Below are positions 9,942 through 19,144 of a stretch of DNA of 64,000 nucleotides, one piece after another. The stretch is from positions 635,501-699,500 of the forward strand of contig NZ_AP028679.1 of NCBI RefSeq assembly GCF_037076455.1, in the 5' to 3' direction. Below the pieces are notes generated by a model. It saw only the letters and a list, made by a program, of their open reading frames with translations. It had not been told where the DNA came from and did not search any database. Made by a program: the position numbers and the translations under genes. This DNA is from Desulfoferula mesophila. Its GTDB lineage: Bacteria > Desulfobacterota > Desulfarculia > Desulfarculales > Desulfarculaceae. Position 1 is the stretch's first letter. Each line of letters opens with the position of its first letter.

Positions 9942-11012
9942 TCAGCATGCAGGCGCCGACGGCGCTGCGCCGCCCCACCGGCAGCAATTGTACACTTCCT
10001 TGTGGGTCATCACCGCGAAGTCCGACCACTCCCGGGCGGCATCCAGGAGCCGGCCGTGGAAACCGCTGTATTTGGCGGCCCAGGAAGGGTGCAGGTTGAT
10101 CACTCCCACCCCGCCCAGCTCCAGCACCTGTTTCAGGTGGGTCTCCACAAAGGACCAGGCCTGCTCCTGGCTCAAGCCCAGGTCCAAAAACAAGGTGGAG
10201 TCCTGCAACAGTATGGGAAGCTCCCAGAGGACGCCGGAAGGCTCCAGAGGGTAGGGGAAGCAGCTTTGCGTGCTGGGATGGAACATGCTGCTCATGGGCA
10301 GGCTGGAATCGATGCGAAAACCAAGGTCCCTTACCCGAGCCATGAGCCGCTCTGTCATGCATAGGGCCGGGGCGCGGTAGCTGTGGACGTTTTTTCCCAG
10401 GCCGCGCAGGGCTCTCCGCAACTCCCCGGCGATGCGCTCGTCGCGCCGGTAGCCCAAGGCCACGTCGTGGCTGGCCCCGTGCAGCCCCACCTCGTGACCC
10501 CGGGCGCTCACCTCCTCCACCAGGGCCGGGTCCAGCCGGTATTCCCAGTCGGTGAGCAGATGAAAGGTGGCCTTGAGGCCGCGCTGGTCCAACTGATCCA
10601 GCAGGGTCGGCAAAAACCGGTAGCAGCTCAGCAGGTCGACGTCGTAGCTGAGGCACAGGGCCGCTCTTTTGCCGGCATACCCCCGTTGCCGCGAGCCCTG
10701 GGACCTGACTCCGGCGACCAGCCGGTTGAACTCGCATTGGTTGGGCTCTTTGAGCAGTTCGGGATCTGCACAGCGCAGGCGGTGCGCCAAACCCAGCAGC
10801 AACTCGCGAAGCGGACGGGGGCAACGGCGGGTTACCCCCTGAAAGCTCCGGTGGACCAGGCCCTTGACTCCTCCGCTGCTCCGCGGGCGCAGCATCCCGC
10901 GCAACAACTCCAGGTCCTGTGCGGGTTCCAGGCAGGCGGGGTTGTAATCTGGAAAAAGGCCCTGCATGGCCAGATGAACGGGATCGTCGCTTTTGATCGG
11001 AGTGAGGGGCAT
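9942..11012 (-). CDS. Polysaccharide deacetylase (NodB homology, CE4)
   Basis: A 356-residue protein with a NodB-type deacetylase domain at about 116-330. Motif 1 is LSYDVD (catalytic/metal aspartates D124 and D126), motif 2 is HGASHD (metal histidines H178 and H182) preceded by RGHEVGL, and a later SYRAPAL matches the motif 3 arginine. CE4 enzymes remove N-acetyl groups from GlcNAc-type sugars. There is no signal peptide, so it probably acts on a cytoplasmic or lipid-linked precursor, as in many O-antigen and exopolysaccharide clusters. The first 110 residues are an extra N-terminal region. The GNAT pseudogene follows it on the same strand. Confidence 0.85.
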   Translation of the reverse strand: MPLTPIKSDDPVHLAMQGLFPDYNPACLEPAQDLELLRGMLRPRSSGGVKGLVHRSFQGVTRRCPRPLRELLLGLAHRLRCADPELLKEPNQCEFNRLVAGVRSQGSRQRGYAGKRAALCLSYDVDLLSCYRFLPTLLDQLDQRGLKATFHLLTDWEYRLDPALVEEVSARGHEVGLHGASHDVALGYRRDERIAGELRRALRGLGKNVHSYRAPALCMTERLMARVRDLGFRIDSSLPMSSMFHPSTQSCFPYPLEPSGVLWELPILLQDSTLFLDLGLSQEQAWSFVETHLKQVLELGGVGVINLHPSWAAKYSGFHGRLLDAAREWSDFAVMTHKEVYNCCRWGGAAPSAPAC

Positions 11013-11555
11013 TTAAAAACCTTGTTTTGTGAACCTGTTCATGATGATGCCAGATTCGACAAACTGCTCCTTTTTTAGCAGAAGAAGACATGGGCCATAA
11101 AGGATGAATTTGGCCCGGCGGAGAAGATGCTTGTAAGCGTTTTAAATCGTTTGCAATAATTATAAATTTTTTCGATAGGCTATCGTTGGGGGTAAGAGCT
11201 TCGGCCTTGTTTTACGGCCGATGAACGGCGCTCGGCAGTAGTTGATATAGGTTGCCCGGCGGGCAAGCGGGGCGGTGATTGCGCCCGGGCTTGCCAGGGG
11301 AAATTAGGTATGTTAAAAGCATATCACCAAGTTGGGGTATGGTCCGCTACGCCAACACTAAGGTGATGGCCGGATCCCCGGCACGGGTAAATATGAATCG
11401 GCTGGATTTGTGCTTCAGGGCCGCCCTTGAGTTGCCTGTAGGGGAAAGGAAAAAATATTTCTTAAAAAAACCAAGAGCGTAGATTAAATCGCCAAGTTTT
11501 GATGTCGCCAGCAGGTTCTGTGGTTTGAAAAGTTGAAAGCTCGGGCAGGTCGAAG
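11013..11555. other. Long A+T-rich divergent intergenic region
   Basis: The deacetylase (minus) and the GT-C-like gene (plus) diverge from here. The stretch 11100-11220 is strongly A+T-rich and is the likeliest promoter site. A 67-codon frame at 11279-11482 starts with TTG, has no ribosome site and no recognisable motif, so it is not called. No repeat or RNA structure that I can name. Confidence 0.4.
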
Positions 11556-13007
11556 ATGATTGAGCTCTTGTTAGCCGTCGATTTGGGTTTCGTCAATTTT
11601 ATAATTAGTTATATGTTGAGTTCCCTTGGCTTTTTTGCGGTGTCCTGCGCCATAGTGAAGCCGCAGCGCCAACAACTCCTGCAAGTGTTTTCCGCCTCGA
11701 TCATCTTTGGTCCCTTTCTGCTTGCCCTGATGCTTTATCACGAACTGATGTGGCTTCCCGGCCATGAAGGTGTCGTTTATATTTTAATTACCTCGTTTTT
11801 GCTGTTGGCGACCCTGGTTGTTTTCCGGCTACATCCCAATTACATTACGGACCTTGCCCGGGAAATACGGGACAAGGTGCGCTCTTTCTCTAAACTGGAC
11901 CGGCTGCTGCTGGGCCTGCTCGCCCTTGTATTGCTGTCCCTGTTCGCGCTGGCCATTTCCCTGCCTCTTTATGGCCACGATATCGCGGAGCACTCCAAAA
12001 GCGCCGCGATCATAGCCCAGGCCAAGGACTTCTCGGTCTATCCCTTGCATGGCTATAAAGGCGTATTCACCCAGGCCAAGCACCCCCCGACGGTAATCGG
12101 GCTCTGGGTGTGGCAGTATTTCTTCTATCTGCGCGATTCTTACGACCAAACCCTGCTGGGCAAGCTGATCTCTCCCAGCGTGGCCCTGCTTACCTGCCTG
12201 GCGCTGATAGGATTCGCGGAAAAGCGGCGCCAGACCCTGGCCATCTTGGGCAGCATCGTCCTTTTGTGTACGCCGCTGATGTACACCAACGTAGCCAGCT
12301 CCCACGTGGACATCAATCGCGGCGCCACCTACCTGGGCGCGGCGTTGTGGCTGTTGCTGTGCCTGCGCTCGCCCAGCTGGCCCTTGGCGATAATGACCGG
12401 GCTGGCCATCGGACTGGCCGCCAGGGTGCATCTCTCCAGCCTGGTGATAGGCCCCCTGCTCGCCACGAGCTATCTGGCCATAGCCGTGTTTCGCAAGGGT
12501 TTCAAATGGAGCGCCCTTAAAAGCGACGTGGCCATCTGCTCCCTTATGGCGCTGGCCGCTTTGGCGGTTTGCGGCTTTGACTACGTCCGCATGCTCTATA
12601 TTTACGGCAAGAACGTTGTCTCCACCGAAGAAGGTTTCTCGGTGGTGGCCAACTCCGGCATCAATTACCGAGCATACGTGGAAATTGTTCGTAACATCCA
12701 CGGCATCCCGCAAAAAATTTTCAACGGGTTGTTAAAGGGTTTTACCGACATCGAGCTGATGGGCCTGACCTATTGGCTGGCCCTGGTTGGCGTGTTGGTT
12801 TTGGCGATTAGGCGTCGTTTTGATACCCAGCTAGCTGTTTTTATGCTTCAATTCTTGTTCTTTTTGATCCTGCTGGCTCTTGCGGTGCTTTTCAGCTTTG
12901 ACCTGTTGTTGAAAAACTCACGATACTACCTGATGTTTCAGCCTTTCGTGGCTGTTTTGGCCTGTGCGGCCTTAGAGCCTCTTTATGAAAAAAATACTGA
13001 AATATAG
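11556..13007 (+). CDS. GT-C superfamily-like membrane glycosyltransferase (ArnT/PMT type)
   Basis: A 483-residue polytopic inner-membrane protein with about a dozen hydrophobic segments. The first large periplasmic loop carries YGHDIAEH at about 140-147 (acidic catalytic-type D/E pair) and, 30 residues on, AKHPPTVIGLWVW, which resembles the 'D-K-P-P' element of ArnT/PMT enzymes. Such enzymes transfer a sugar from a polyprenyl-phosphate donor on the periplasmic side; the DPM1-like GT2 at 2345-3343 could supply it. The protein ends right after its last helix, without the soluble periplasmic domain usual in this superfamily, and its last 23 bases overlap the next gene, which seems to carry such a domain. 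Family assignment rests on topology and two short motifs. Confidence 0.65.
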   Translation: MIELLLAVDLGFVNFIISYMLSSLGFFAVSCAIVKPQRQQLLQVFSASIIFGPFLLALMLYHELMWLPGHEGVVYILITSFLLLATLVVFRLHPNYITDLAREIRDKVRSFSKLDRLLLGLLALVLLSLFALAISLPLYGHDIAEHSKSAAIIAQAKDFSVYPLHGYKGVFTQAKHPPTVIGLWVWQYFFYLRDSYDQTLLGKLISPSVALLTCLALIGFAEKRRQTLAILGSIVLLCTPLMYTNVASSHVDINRGATYLGAALWLLLCLRSPSWPLAIMTGLAIGLAARVHLSSLVIGPLLATSYLAIAVFRKGFKWSALKSDVAICSLMALAALAVCGFDYVRMLYIYGKNVVSTEEGFSVVANSGINYRAYVEIVRNIHGIPQKIFNGLLKGFTDIELMGLTYWLALVGVLVLAIRRRFDTQLAVFMLQFLFFLILLALAVLFSFDLLLKNSRYYLMFQPFVAVLACAALEPLYEKNTEI

Positions 13008-14619
13008 CGTCTTGGCTATTGCCATCATCGCCTTGACCGCGCAGGCGGGCAAATCCCTGGTGCGGTATTCCTTAGTTATGATAATGCAGACTCCCCTGAC
13101 CTTCCACGGGCTGGTGCCCCGAATTACATTGAATGATTATGAGCGGCTTTTGTACGCGGGAAACGCCGTTTCGCGGGTAGCATATTACGCCAATCACAAC
13201 GTGCCCCGTGACAAAACGATCCTGGTGTTTCGACGGGGCAAATTCTTGGCCTACGCCAAAGTAAAATCCATGTTGTTCCTCAATCCAAAAATGGAAAAGG
13301 TATACGCCAGCAAAACCGCCGAGGAAGGCCATCGGCAGCTTGTCGCCTTAGGCATATCCCACATCTATGTTCCGCCGTACTATAGCCCTTTGATTAGCGG
13401 GACGGTTATCAACGGCATATTGAGCGACCCCCGCCTTAGCCAAAGGCTCTTTTATTGCGAAGGTCACTCCGTTTTCAAGATCCTGACCGGCGGCGACGAC
13501 AACAAACAAGCCGAGGCCAAGGCTAAAACGGTATACGCGTTTTCGGATGATCATGGCGATCCGGATGATGTTTCAAACAGGTGGACGGCGGTTGAAGGTA
13601 AAAAATTGATAGAGGTCCGAGGCGTTCCGACCCTGAATCTGCCGTTTTGGGCCAAGGGTGATAAGGCTATTTACACCGGTTTGGGCCCCTTGAGCTTGGC
13701 TCCCGAACCCACCCCTAACTGGCCTGAATTGCGGGAAAATACCAATTACAGGATTTCGGGCGAGTTGGAGGGGGAGGGCTGGGTCAGCGTGCTGGCGGTC
13801 AGTTATTGGCCCAACGGCTTGGCTAGGTTGAACACCCTGATTTGGGATGGCACCATCCCCGGAAGCGGCAAAAGCAAGGTGGACTTTTCCGGGGTCTATA
13901 CCACGGGCAGGGAGGAAACCTGCATCCGGCTGGTTTTTGTTTTGAAGACCCCCGGCAACTTGCGGGTAAAGAAAGCGGTTGTTTCCGAAATCGGCCCGGC
14001 CGGCCCCAGCGAAATCATGGAGTCCGGCAAATCGGGGGTTAATTTGCTGAGCTGGCCCGTTTACCCGAAAGGGTGGCGAGTGTTCAGCCGCACCGAGGGC
14101 AAGGTAATCATGGGGCCCTATACCCAGGATTTTGGTGAGTTGTCTGCTTTAAAACCGGTTGCCAAGGATGAGCAGCCCCGGCCCGCCGAGTGCCGGCAGA
14201 GGCTCAAGTTACAAGTACAAGGCAGTGGGTTGTTGCAGGTGAACGTCACCTCCGGGCAGGATATTAGGGGGCAAGCCAAGCTTGTCGAGGAAAGCAGGTA
14301 TTTTTTCCTGACCGACCTCAGCAAGGAGATCGTTTTCAAGCTTCCTCAAGGGACGGATGCCTCCACCCTGCAAGTATCGCTGATCCCGCTGGACCTGAGG
14401 CTGGCGCCGGTGCAGGTGTACGATATCCACAAAACCATCATACGGGTGGGCAAGTTGTCCTTGCAAAAGGCCTGTCCCTCCCGGGGCTCCGGCAGTGACG
14501 GCCGGGATCTCGTCTGGCAAACGGTGAGGGCCTCGGACCAGAACGTCAAACTTTATCCAAGCAGCGACAACTCATTCGGCATTACGGCGGACCCATCCTA
14601 CTCTCGCCAATACCAATAG
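12985..14619 (+). CDS. Membrane-anchored periplasmic protein, probable detached soluble domain of the preceding GT-C enzyme
   Basis: A 544-residue protein with one N-terminal hydrophobic segment (about 5-20) and a long soluble remainder. Residues 115-165 include LGISHIYVPPYYSPLIS, LSDPRLSQRLFYCEGHSVFKI; the pattern 'LGI.yi.V.p ... l..dprl...f....vfki' is typical of the C-terminal periplasmic domain of GT-C glycosyltransferases. The rest is beta-rich with no family I can name. Its start overlaps the end of the GT-C-like gene by 23 bases, so the two are co-translated. I infer that a GT-C enzyme is split into two subunits here. An independent periplasmic accessory protein is the alternative. Confidence 0.6.
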   Translation: MKKILKYSVLAIAIIALTAQAGKSLVRYSLVMIMQTPLTFHGLVPRITLNDYERLLYAGNAVSRVAYYANHNVPRDKTILVFRRGKFLAYAKVKSMLFLNPKMEKVYASKTAEEGHRQLVALGISHIYVPPYYSPLISGTVINGILSDPRLSQRLFYCEGHSVFKILTGGDDNKQAEAKAKTVYAFSDDHGDPDDVSNRWTAVEGKKLIEVRGVPTLNLPFWAKGDKAIYTGLGPLSLAPEPTPNWPELRENTNYRISGELEGEGWVSVLAVSYWPNGLARLNTLIWDGTIPGSGKSKVDFSGVYTTGREETCIRLVFVLKTPGNLRVKKAVVSEIGPAGPSEIMESGKSGVNLLSWPVYPKGWRVFSRTEGKVIMGPYTQDFGELSALKPVAKDEQPRPAECRQRLKLQVQGSGLLQVNVTSGQDIRGQAKLVEESRYFFLTDLSKEIVFKLPQGTDASTLQVSLIPLDLRLAPVQVYDIHKTIIRVGKLSLQKACPSRGSGSDGRDLVWQTVRASDQNVKLYPSSDNSFGITADPSYSRQYQ

Positions 14620-14651
14620 CTGCGTTCCCAAGAACCTGACGAAAACAAGGC

Positions 14652-16013
14652 ATGATTTCAGCCGAAATAAAAAAATTGCTTGGCGGCTTTCGCGATTCCC
14701 TGTCCGGCAACTTGGCCAGCGAGGATGGAGGGAAGTTCCGCGGCGATGTAATGTGGAACCTGCTCTCCCTGGGGGTGCTGGGCGCCAGCGGCATAAGTAT
14801 AAACATACTGATTTCCATCTACTACTCCCCGGCCTATTTGGGCATATTCAACCAGGTTTACGCGGTTTACATCATTGCCTCCCAAGTGGCGGCCTTGGGA
14901 GTGCATCTGTCGGCGCAACGCTCGGTGGCGGCCCACGGCGAGGACCGCGACGAATGGAAAACCGCGGCTCTTTCGGCCTGGATCGTCTGCCTGTGCACCT
15001 CGCTGCTCGGCTGCGCCGCGCTGTACTTCCTCATCCCGCTGGTCGGGAGCATCTTGGACAGCCCCCAGGTGGTGGAGGGCTTGTATTGGGTTCTGCCCGG
15101 GGTCGGCTTCTTCGCCCTGAACAAGGTGTTGCTGGGCATTCTCAACGGGCGCAGGCGTATGAAGGCCTACGCCCTCATGAACGGCCTGCGCCTTTTCCTG
15201 GTGCTCATGGTGGTGCTGCTGTGCGCCGTCACCGGCCAGCCCGGCCAACGCCTGCCCGTGTCCTTCAGCCTGGGCGAGTTCGTCCTGCTGCTATGCCTGA
15301 TGGTCCTGACCTACAAGGATCTATGGCCTTCCACCCTCGCCCAGTTGCGGGTGTGGATCGGGCGTCACATCAAGTTCGGCTACAAGGCCATGGTGGCCGG
15401 GATCATCATGGATATCAACTGCCGGGTGGACGTGCTGGTGTTGGGAGTTTTCGTGAGCGACCGGGAGGTGGGGCTCTACAGCTTCGCGGCCATGCTCGCC
15501 GAGGGGTTCAATCAGATCCTGGTGGTGCTGCGGATCAACTACAACCCCTTGATCGCCAGGCTTTGGCACGAGGGCAAGCTGCCCCAGCTCTACAGCCTGT
15601 TCCGCGCCGGCCGCAAAAAGACCTATCTTATCGTCGCCCCCCTGGCGGCGGTTCTGCTTGTCGCGTTTCCCCTGGCCACCTGGCTGGTCCCCGCCCTATC
15701 GGCCTACCAAGCCAGCTTTCCGGTCCTCGCCCTGTTGATGGCCGGCATCATGAGCTACGCCGGGTATCTGCCCTTTTCCCACCTATTGCTGCAGAGCAAC
15801 AGCCCAGGAGCGCAGTCCGTCATGACCGGGGTGATCGTGAGCATGAATTTTCTGCTCAACCTGGCCATGGTGCCCTTGTGGGGCAAGGAGGGTGCGGCCC
15901 TGGCCACGGCCATCAATTTCGTCTTATACGGCTTATGGGTGCACTTGATCATCCGCTGGAAATTGGGCTTGGCGAGAAACCCCCGCGGCGCGGGCCTGCC
16001 TTCGGGCGATTGA
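14652..16013 (+). CDS. Second Wzx-type flippase (MOP superfamily)
   Basis: A 453-residue polytopic protein with helices from about residue 30 to the end. The opening helices (WNLLSLGVLGASGISINIL, then YYSPAYLGIFNQVYAVYII) have the flippase layout in which the first loop holds 'lG.fn..ya'. An amphipathic cytoplasmic N terminus of about 30 residues precedes the first helix. It would translocate lipid-linked oligosaccharide across the inner membrane. It lies 32 bases after the preceding gene on the same strand, so it is probably the last gene of the operon 11556-16013, and it is convergent with the amidotransferase gene. Confidence 0.82.
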   Translation: MISAEIKKLLGGFRDSLSGNLASEDGGKFRGDVMWNLLSLGVLGASGISINILISIYYSPAYLGIFNQVYAVYIIASQVAALGVHLSAQRSVAAHGEDRDEWKTAALSAWIVCLCTSLLGCAALYFLIPLVGSILDSPQVVEGLYWVLPGVGFFALNKVLLGILNGRRRMKAYALMNGLRLFLVLMVVLLCAVTGQPGQRLPVSFSLGEFVLLLCLMVLTYKDLWPSTLAQLRVWIGRHIKFGYKAMVAGIIMDINCRVDVLVLGVFVSDREVGLYSFAAMLAEGFNQILVVLRINYNPLIARLWHEGKLPQLYSLFRAGRKKTYLIVAPLAAVLLVAFPLATWLVPALSAYQASFPVLALLMAGIMSYAGYLPFSHLLLQSNSPGAQSVMTGVIVSMNFLLNLAMVPLWGKEGAALATAINFVLYGLWVHLIIRWKLGLARNPRGAGLPSGD

Positions 16014-16077
16014 GGGCCGGGCCTGCCCAACCGGCGGGCCGCCAAAAAACCAAGACCTCGCCCGGCCCCGGGAAGGC

Positions 16078-18018
16078 TCAGTACAGCTTGGGTATCTGGT
16101 TGATCACCTGCAGGGCGTGGTCCAGGTCGAAGCCGATGGTGTTGGCGTACCAAACCAGGGATTCGTACCTGGGCTGGTTGTCGCGCTTGACCATTTGCAG
16201 GGCCTCGTCGCGACTGAGGATGTTTTCCCTGATCTGGTTGCTGCGGAAGGTGTCGTGTTCGGTAAAGCCGGCCACGGTGTAGTAGATGTAATTGTAAAAT
16301 GCGGCGGTGCCGTCGCCGATGCGCCAGGTGTTTTTGGTGTCCTTGGCCTCTTCCCAATCGAACTCCCGGCGCAGGGTCTCCTGGATTTCCCGCTCGTCCC
16401 AGGGAATGTAATGGATAAAGGGCAGGGTTAAGAAATCGTGCTTCATCCAATACGACGAGTACAGGGCCCACAGGCTGTCGAGCAGGGAAAAGTTGATGTA
16501 GGAGGGGCTTAGGAAAATTTCTTTGAGGTAATAGGATAGCATCATCAATTTGCGGGTGACGGGAATGTTGTAAATCCGGCCCGAGGTCTCCTCCACTCCG
16601 GTGAAGCCGGTCTTGAAGTTGGTCTTCTCAAAGGGGTTGCCCATCAGGTAGACCAGCTCCACTCCCATCTGTCGGCGAAGCTTGTCGGCGTAATAAAAGT
16701 ATTGCTTGTCTCCGGCCATGAACAGCGGAATCATCCCCAGGGAGGGCCGCTTGAGCCAGGCTTCCACGTTGTTGCGGATGTATTTGCGCTTCTTTTTGAT
16801 GTCGGCGCTGATGATGATGTGCTCCACCCCCAGGCGGCCACAGACACGGGCCTGGTTCCTGCGCCCCAGGTCGGTGAGCATGCCCCAGTCGTAGGAATAG
16901 GCCACCGGGTTCAGGCGCAGCTTCTCCTTGATTAGGTAGAGCCCGAAGCAACTATCGCGCCCTCCGCTGACCCCCACCACGCAGTCGGGGGTGCCGTCGT
17001 TGCGGCGGTGGCGGTCGGCCTGCTCCAACAGGGCGTCCATGCCCAGCATCTCCGGCGGCTTGTGCTCCCGGCAGAAGTTGCAAACTCCCTCGTCGTCGAA
17101 GTTGATGAAGGGCATGGTCTCGGGCAGCACACAGCGGGTGCAGCGCTTGATCCCGTCCCGGCGCGCCTCATCCTCCATGGTGGAGGAAGATATCTCCAAG
17201 CGGCCGCCGCCGGAACGGGCAAGCCCGACCTCGGGCTCCGCGGGCGAGGCCAGCTCAAACAACCACAGAGAGTGGTCGGTCAGGTCCACCAGGCAACCTT
17301 GGCCGGGGCGGATTTGGGTGGGCTGGTCCCAGTTGAGGTAACCCGCGGTGCGGCTGCGCTCCTTGAATTCGTCCAGGATGTGCTTTTCCGAGGCGATGAC
17401 CCGCACCGTCCGGTCTTCGGAGGTGCAAAAATACATGGACCCGGTGTTGGTGGCCCAGAGCATGGCCTCTTGGTCGGCGGGGAACACCAGGGTGGAGGCC
17501 GAGCCCTCCAGATCGCCGAAGGCGGCGGAGGTGGCAAGGGCCAGGCTTTTGCCCTGGCTCATATATCTGCGAATCAAACAGAGGATGATCTCGGTGTCCA
17601 CCTCGTAACGGCGGGTCAGATCGGGGTTGACCGACCACAGGTAATCGTCGTTGACCACGATTCCGTTGTGCACCGCGACCATGTCACCGGCAATCACCGG
17701 TTGGTTGTTGTTGCCGATGCTTTGCAGGCCGTTGGTAACCAGGCGGGAGTGCCCGATGATCGCCCGCAGATTCGGCCGGACGCCGTTGCCCGAGAGGCGC
17801 TTGGCGCAAAAAAGCTTGAAGCCCTTTTGCTTGATCATCTTGGAGGCGGGGACCGGCTGTTTGTAGACGTTGATGCCCCGGTCGTCACGCACCGCCAAGC
17901 CGGCGGCCTCCTTGCCGCGGGACTCGGAGAGCTTGAAGAGCAGGTTTATATCAGCGATGACATCCGGGGCGGGTATCCTGCCGGACATATCGCCGACCAT
18001 GCCAAAAATGCCACACAC
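16078..18018 (-). CDS. Class II glutaminase fused to N-acetyl-sugar amidotransferase (WbpG/PseA/LegF-like)
   Basis: A 646-residue two-domain enzyme. Residues 1-250 are an Ntn-type glutamine amidotransferase: MCGIFG puts the nucleophile at Cys2, with GHSRLVTNG at 89-97 and VHNGIV at 116-121. Residues 290-646 are a PP-loop ATPase of the N-acetyl-sugar amidotransferase family, with two CxxC pairs (C293/C296 and C313/C316) and the ATP loop SGGRDS at 351-356. These enzymes convert an acetamido group to an acetamidino group using ATP and ammonia. In Pseudomonas WbpG works with separate HisH/HisF-like partners; here the glutaminase is built in. The start is the GTG at 18018, because Ntn hydrolases need the nucleophile at position 2. 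It fits chemically with the WbpB/WbpD-like fusion at 480-2066. Confidence 0.85.
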   Translation of the reverse strand: MCGIFGMVGDMSGRIPAPDVIADINLLFKLSESRGKEAAGLAVRDDRGINVYKQPVPASKMIKQKGFKLFCAKRLSGNGVRPNLRAIIGHSRLVTNGLQSIGNNNQPVIAGDMVAVHNGIVVNDDYLWSVNPDLTRRYEVDTEIILCLIRRYMSQGKSLALATSAAFGDLEGSASTLVFPADQEAMLWATNTGSMYFCTSEDRTVRVIASEKHILDEFKERSRTAGYLNWDQPTQIRPGQGCLVDLTDHSLWLFELASPAEPEVGLARSGGGRLEISSSTMEDEARRDGIKRCTRCVLPETMPFINFDDEGVCNFCREHKPPEMLGMDALLEQADRHRRNDGTPDCVVGVSGGRDSCFGLYLIKEKLRLNPVAYSYDWGMLTDLGRRNQARVCGRLGVEHIIISADIKKKRKYIRNNVEAWLKRPSLGMIPLFMAGDKQYFYYADKLRRQMGVELVYLMGNPFEKTNFKTGFTGVEETSGRIYNIPVTRKLMMLSYYLKEIFLSPSYINFSLLDSLWALYSSYWMKHDFLTLPFIHYIPWDEREIQETLRREFDWEEAKDTKNTWRIGDGTAAFYNYIYYTVAGFTEHDTFRSNQIRENILSRDEALQMVKRDNQPRYESLVWYANTIGFDLDHALQVINQIPKLY

Positions 18019-18377
18019 TTAGCCGCATCCATGTCAAAAAGGTTGGGGCCCATCTCTAACCCTTATTCCTGTTTCATTATTTTTACTCCATCAGCCATGT
18101 GAGGTCTACTCATTTGCCGCGGACCGCATTCGCTCCTCCCGGCCGCGGCCCCGGACGCCTGTGGTCGGGTGCGATATTCCGCTGGGTCGGGCTTGCCCCC
18201 ATCCACCAGCGGGGCCGCTGAAGATGGAGGGGATGGCCGATTCGGCCCGAAGCCGGTTTCAGGGGAGGGCCTTGCTTTGGCATAAGGGTGCATTCAGTGA
18301 CAGCGGGGGTTCATAATAAAACCTCAAGGATTTTCAACCTGCCCATATCGTCCAACAGGCTATCGGAGAGGAGTCAC
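18019..18377. other. Divergent intergenic region
   Basis: It separates the amidotransferase (minus) from the small secreted-protein gene (plus). A short A+T-rich patch at about 18060-18095 could hold the amidotransferase promoter. A TGGCAT...GTGC near 18277 resembles a sigma-54 site but the spacing is one base short, so I do not call it. Nothing else is recognisable. Confidence 0.35.
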
Positions 18378-18773
18378 ATGAGAGGTAAAATTCTGAACCT
18401 AAAAACGGTTGGCTTTTTGTTGGCGGTCCTGTTGGTGCTGGGAGCGGCGCAGACGAGTTGGGCCCTCAATCTGGGCGGTCTGCCCTCGGAAGCCGTGCCC
18501 CAACTGGCCCAGATGGTGGCGGACAAGCTGGGCGTAAAAGTGCCGGCGGCCGACATCATGAACCTGCTGAACCAGGGCTCCTCGGTCAGCGGCAAGGTGA
18601 CCGATCCCTCCAAGCTGAGCAACCTGGGCCTGTCCAATGTGTCGCAGGGGGATGTGGTCAACCTGGCCAACCAGGGCAACGACAAGCTTGCCATCACTCC
18701 CCAAAGCGGCGGTAAGGGCATCACCCAGAACATCAGCCAGGTCTTCGGCCCCATGGCGTCCATGTTCAAGTAG
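18378..18773 (+). CDS. Small secreted protein of unknown function
   Basis: 131 residues. A clear signal peptide (VGFLLAVLLVLGAAQTSWA, cleavage near residue 29) is followed by a roughly 100-residue mature part of low complexity in charge, rich in L, S, N, Q and G, with repeated 'LNQGSS / LANQGN' type segments (about 58-65 and 96-101). No Cys remains after cleavage. The ATG at 18378 is preceded by GGAGAGGAG, a strong ribosome site, so I prefer it to an upstream in-frame codon. I do not recognise the family. A hairpin follows the stop. Confidence 0.65.
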   Translation: MRGKILNLKTVGFLLAVLLVLGAAQTSWALNLGGLPSEAVPQLAQMVADKLGVKVPAADIMNLLNQGSSVSGKVTDPSKLSNLGLSNVSQGDVVNLANQGNDKLAITPQSGGKGITQNISQVFGPMASMFK

Positions 18774-18788
18774 ATTCCAGGCGCGAGG

Positions 18789-18814
18789 TCCCCGGCGGGA
18801 TATCCTGCCGGGGA
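18789..18814 (+). terminator. Hairpin after the small secreted-protein gene
   Basis: TCCCCGGC at 18789-18796 pairs with GCCGGGGA at 18807-18814; two further inner base pairs are possible. It begins 15 bases after the stop codon. There is no run of T after it, so it is either a factor-dependent stop or an mRNA 3' stabiliser. Confidence 0.45.
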
Positions 18815-19144
18815 TCACGACCCCATAGGCGAGCGGGCACGGACGATGCCACCCCTGTGGTGGGATTCGGCGCGTCAGGGGGACTTTCAACTCAACAACA
18901 AATTTTTGGCCCGGGGCCGGACGGTCGGGTGCGCCGGCCCCGAAGGATCGGTCGGCTCGACCCGCCAATCCGTCTCCGGGCTCCGACTGCAAGCCAGGTT
19001 CAAAAGGACGAAACGATATAAACCTTGTGCCGCTACCGGCAGCGTTGGCATTATAAACATGATTTGCCTTGCCCCGTAGTGGTTTTGTCGCCTGTTTCCG
19101 CCTCCCTGCGCGGAACCCGCATTGCAACCAAAGGAGTGATAGCC
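18815..19144. other. Intergenic region before lemA
   Basis: No protein-coding content is supported. Short frames in both directions have no motif. The last 15 bases hold the AAAGGAGTGATAGCC ribosome site of the lemA gene. A promoter is expected but I cannot point to one. Confidence 0.35.

Noticed and set aside
11279-11482. 67-codon frame in the long intergenic region before the GT-C-like gene
   Set aside because: TTG start without a Shine-Dalgarno sequence and no family resemblance.
18277-18292. TGGCAT...GTGC resembling a second sigma-54 promoter before the small secreted-protein gene
   Set aside because: The GG-to-GC spacing is one base short of the required value and no activator site is near.
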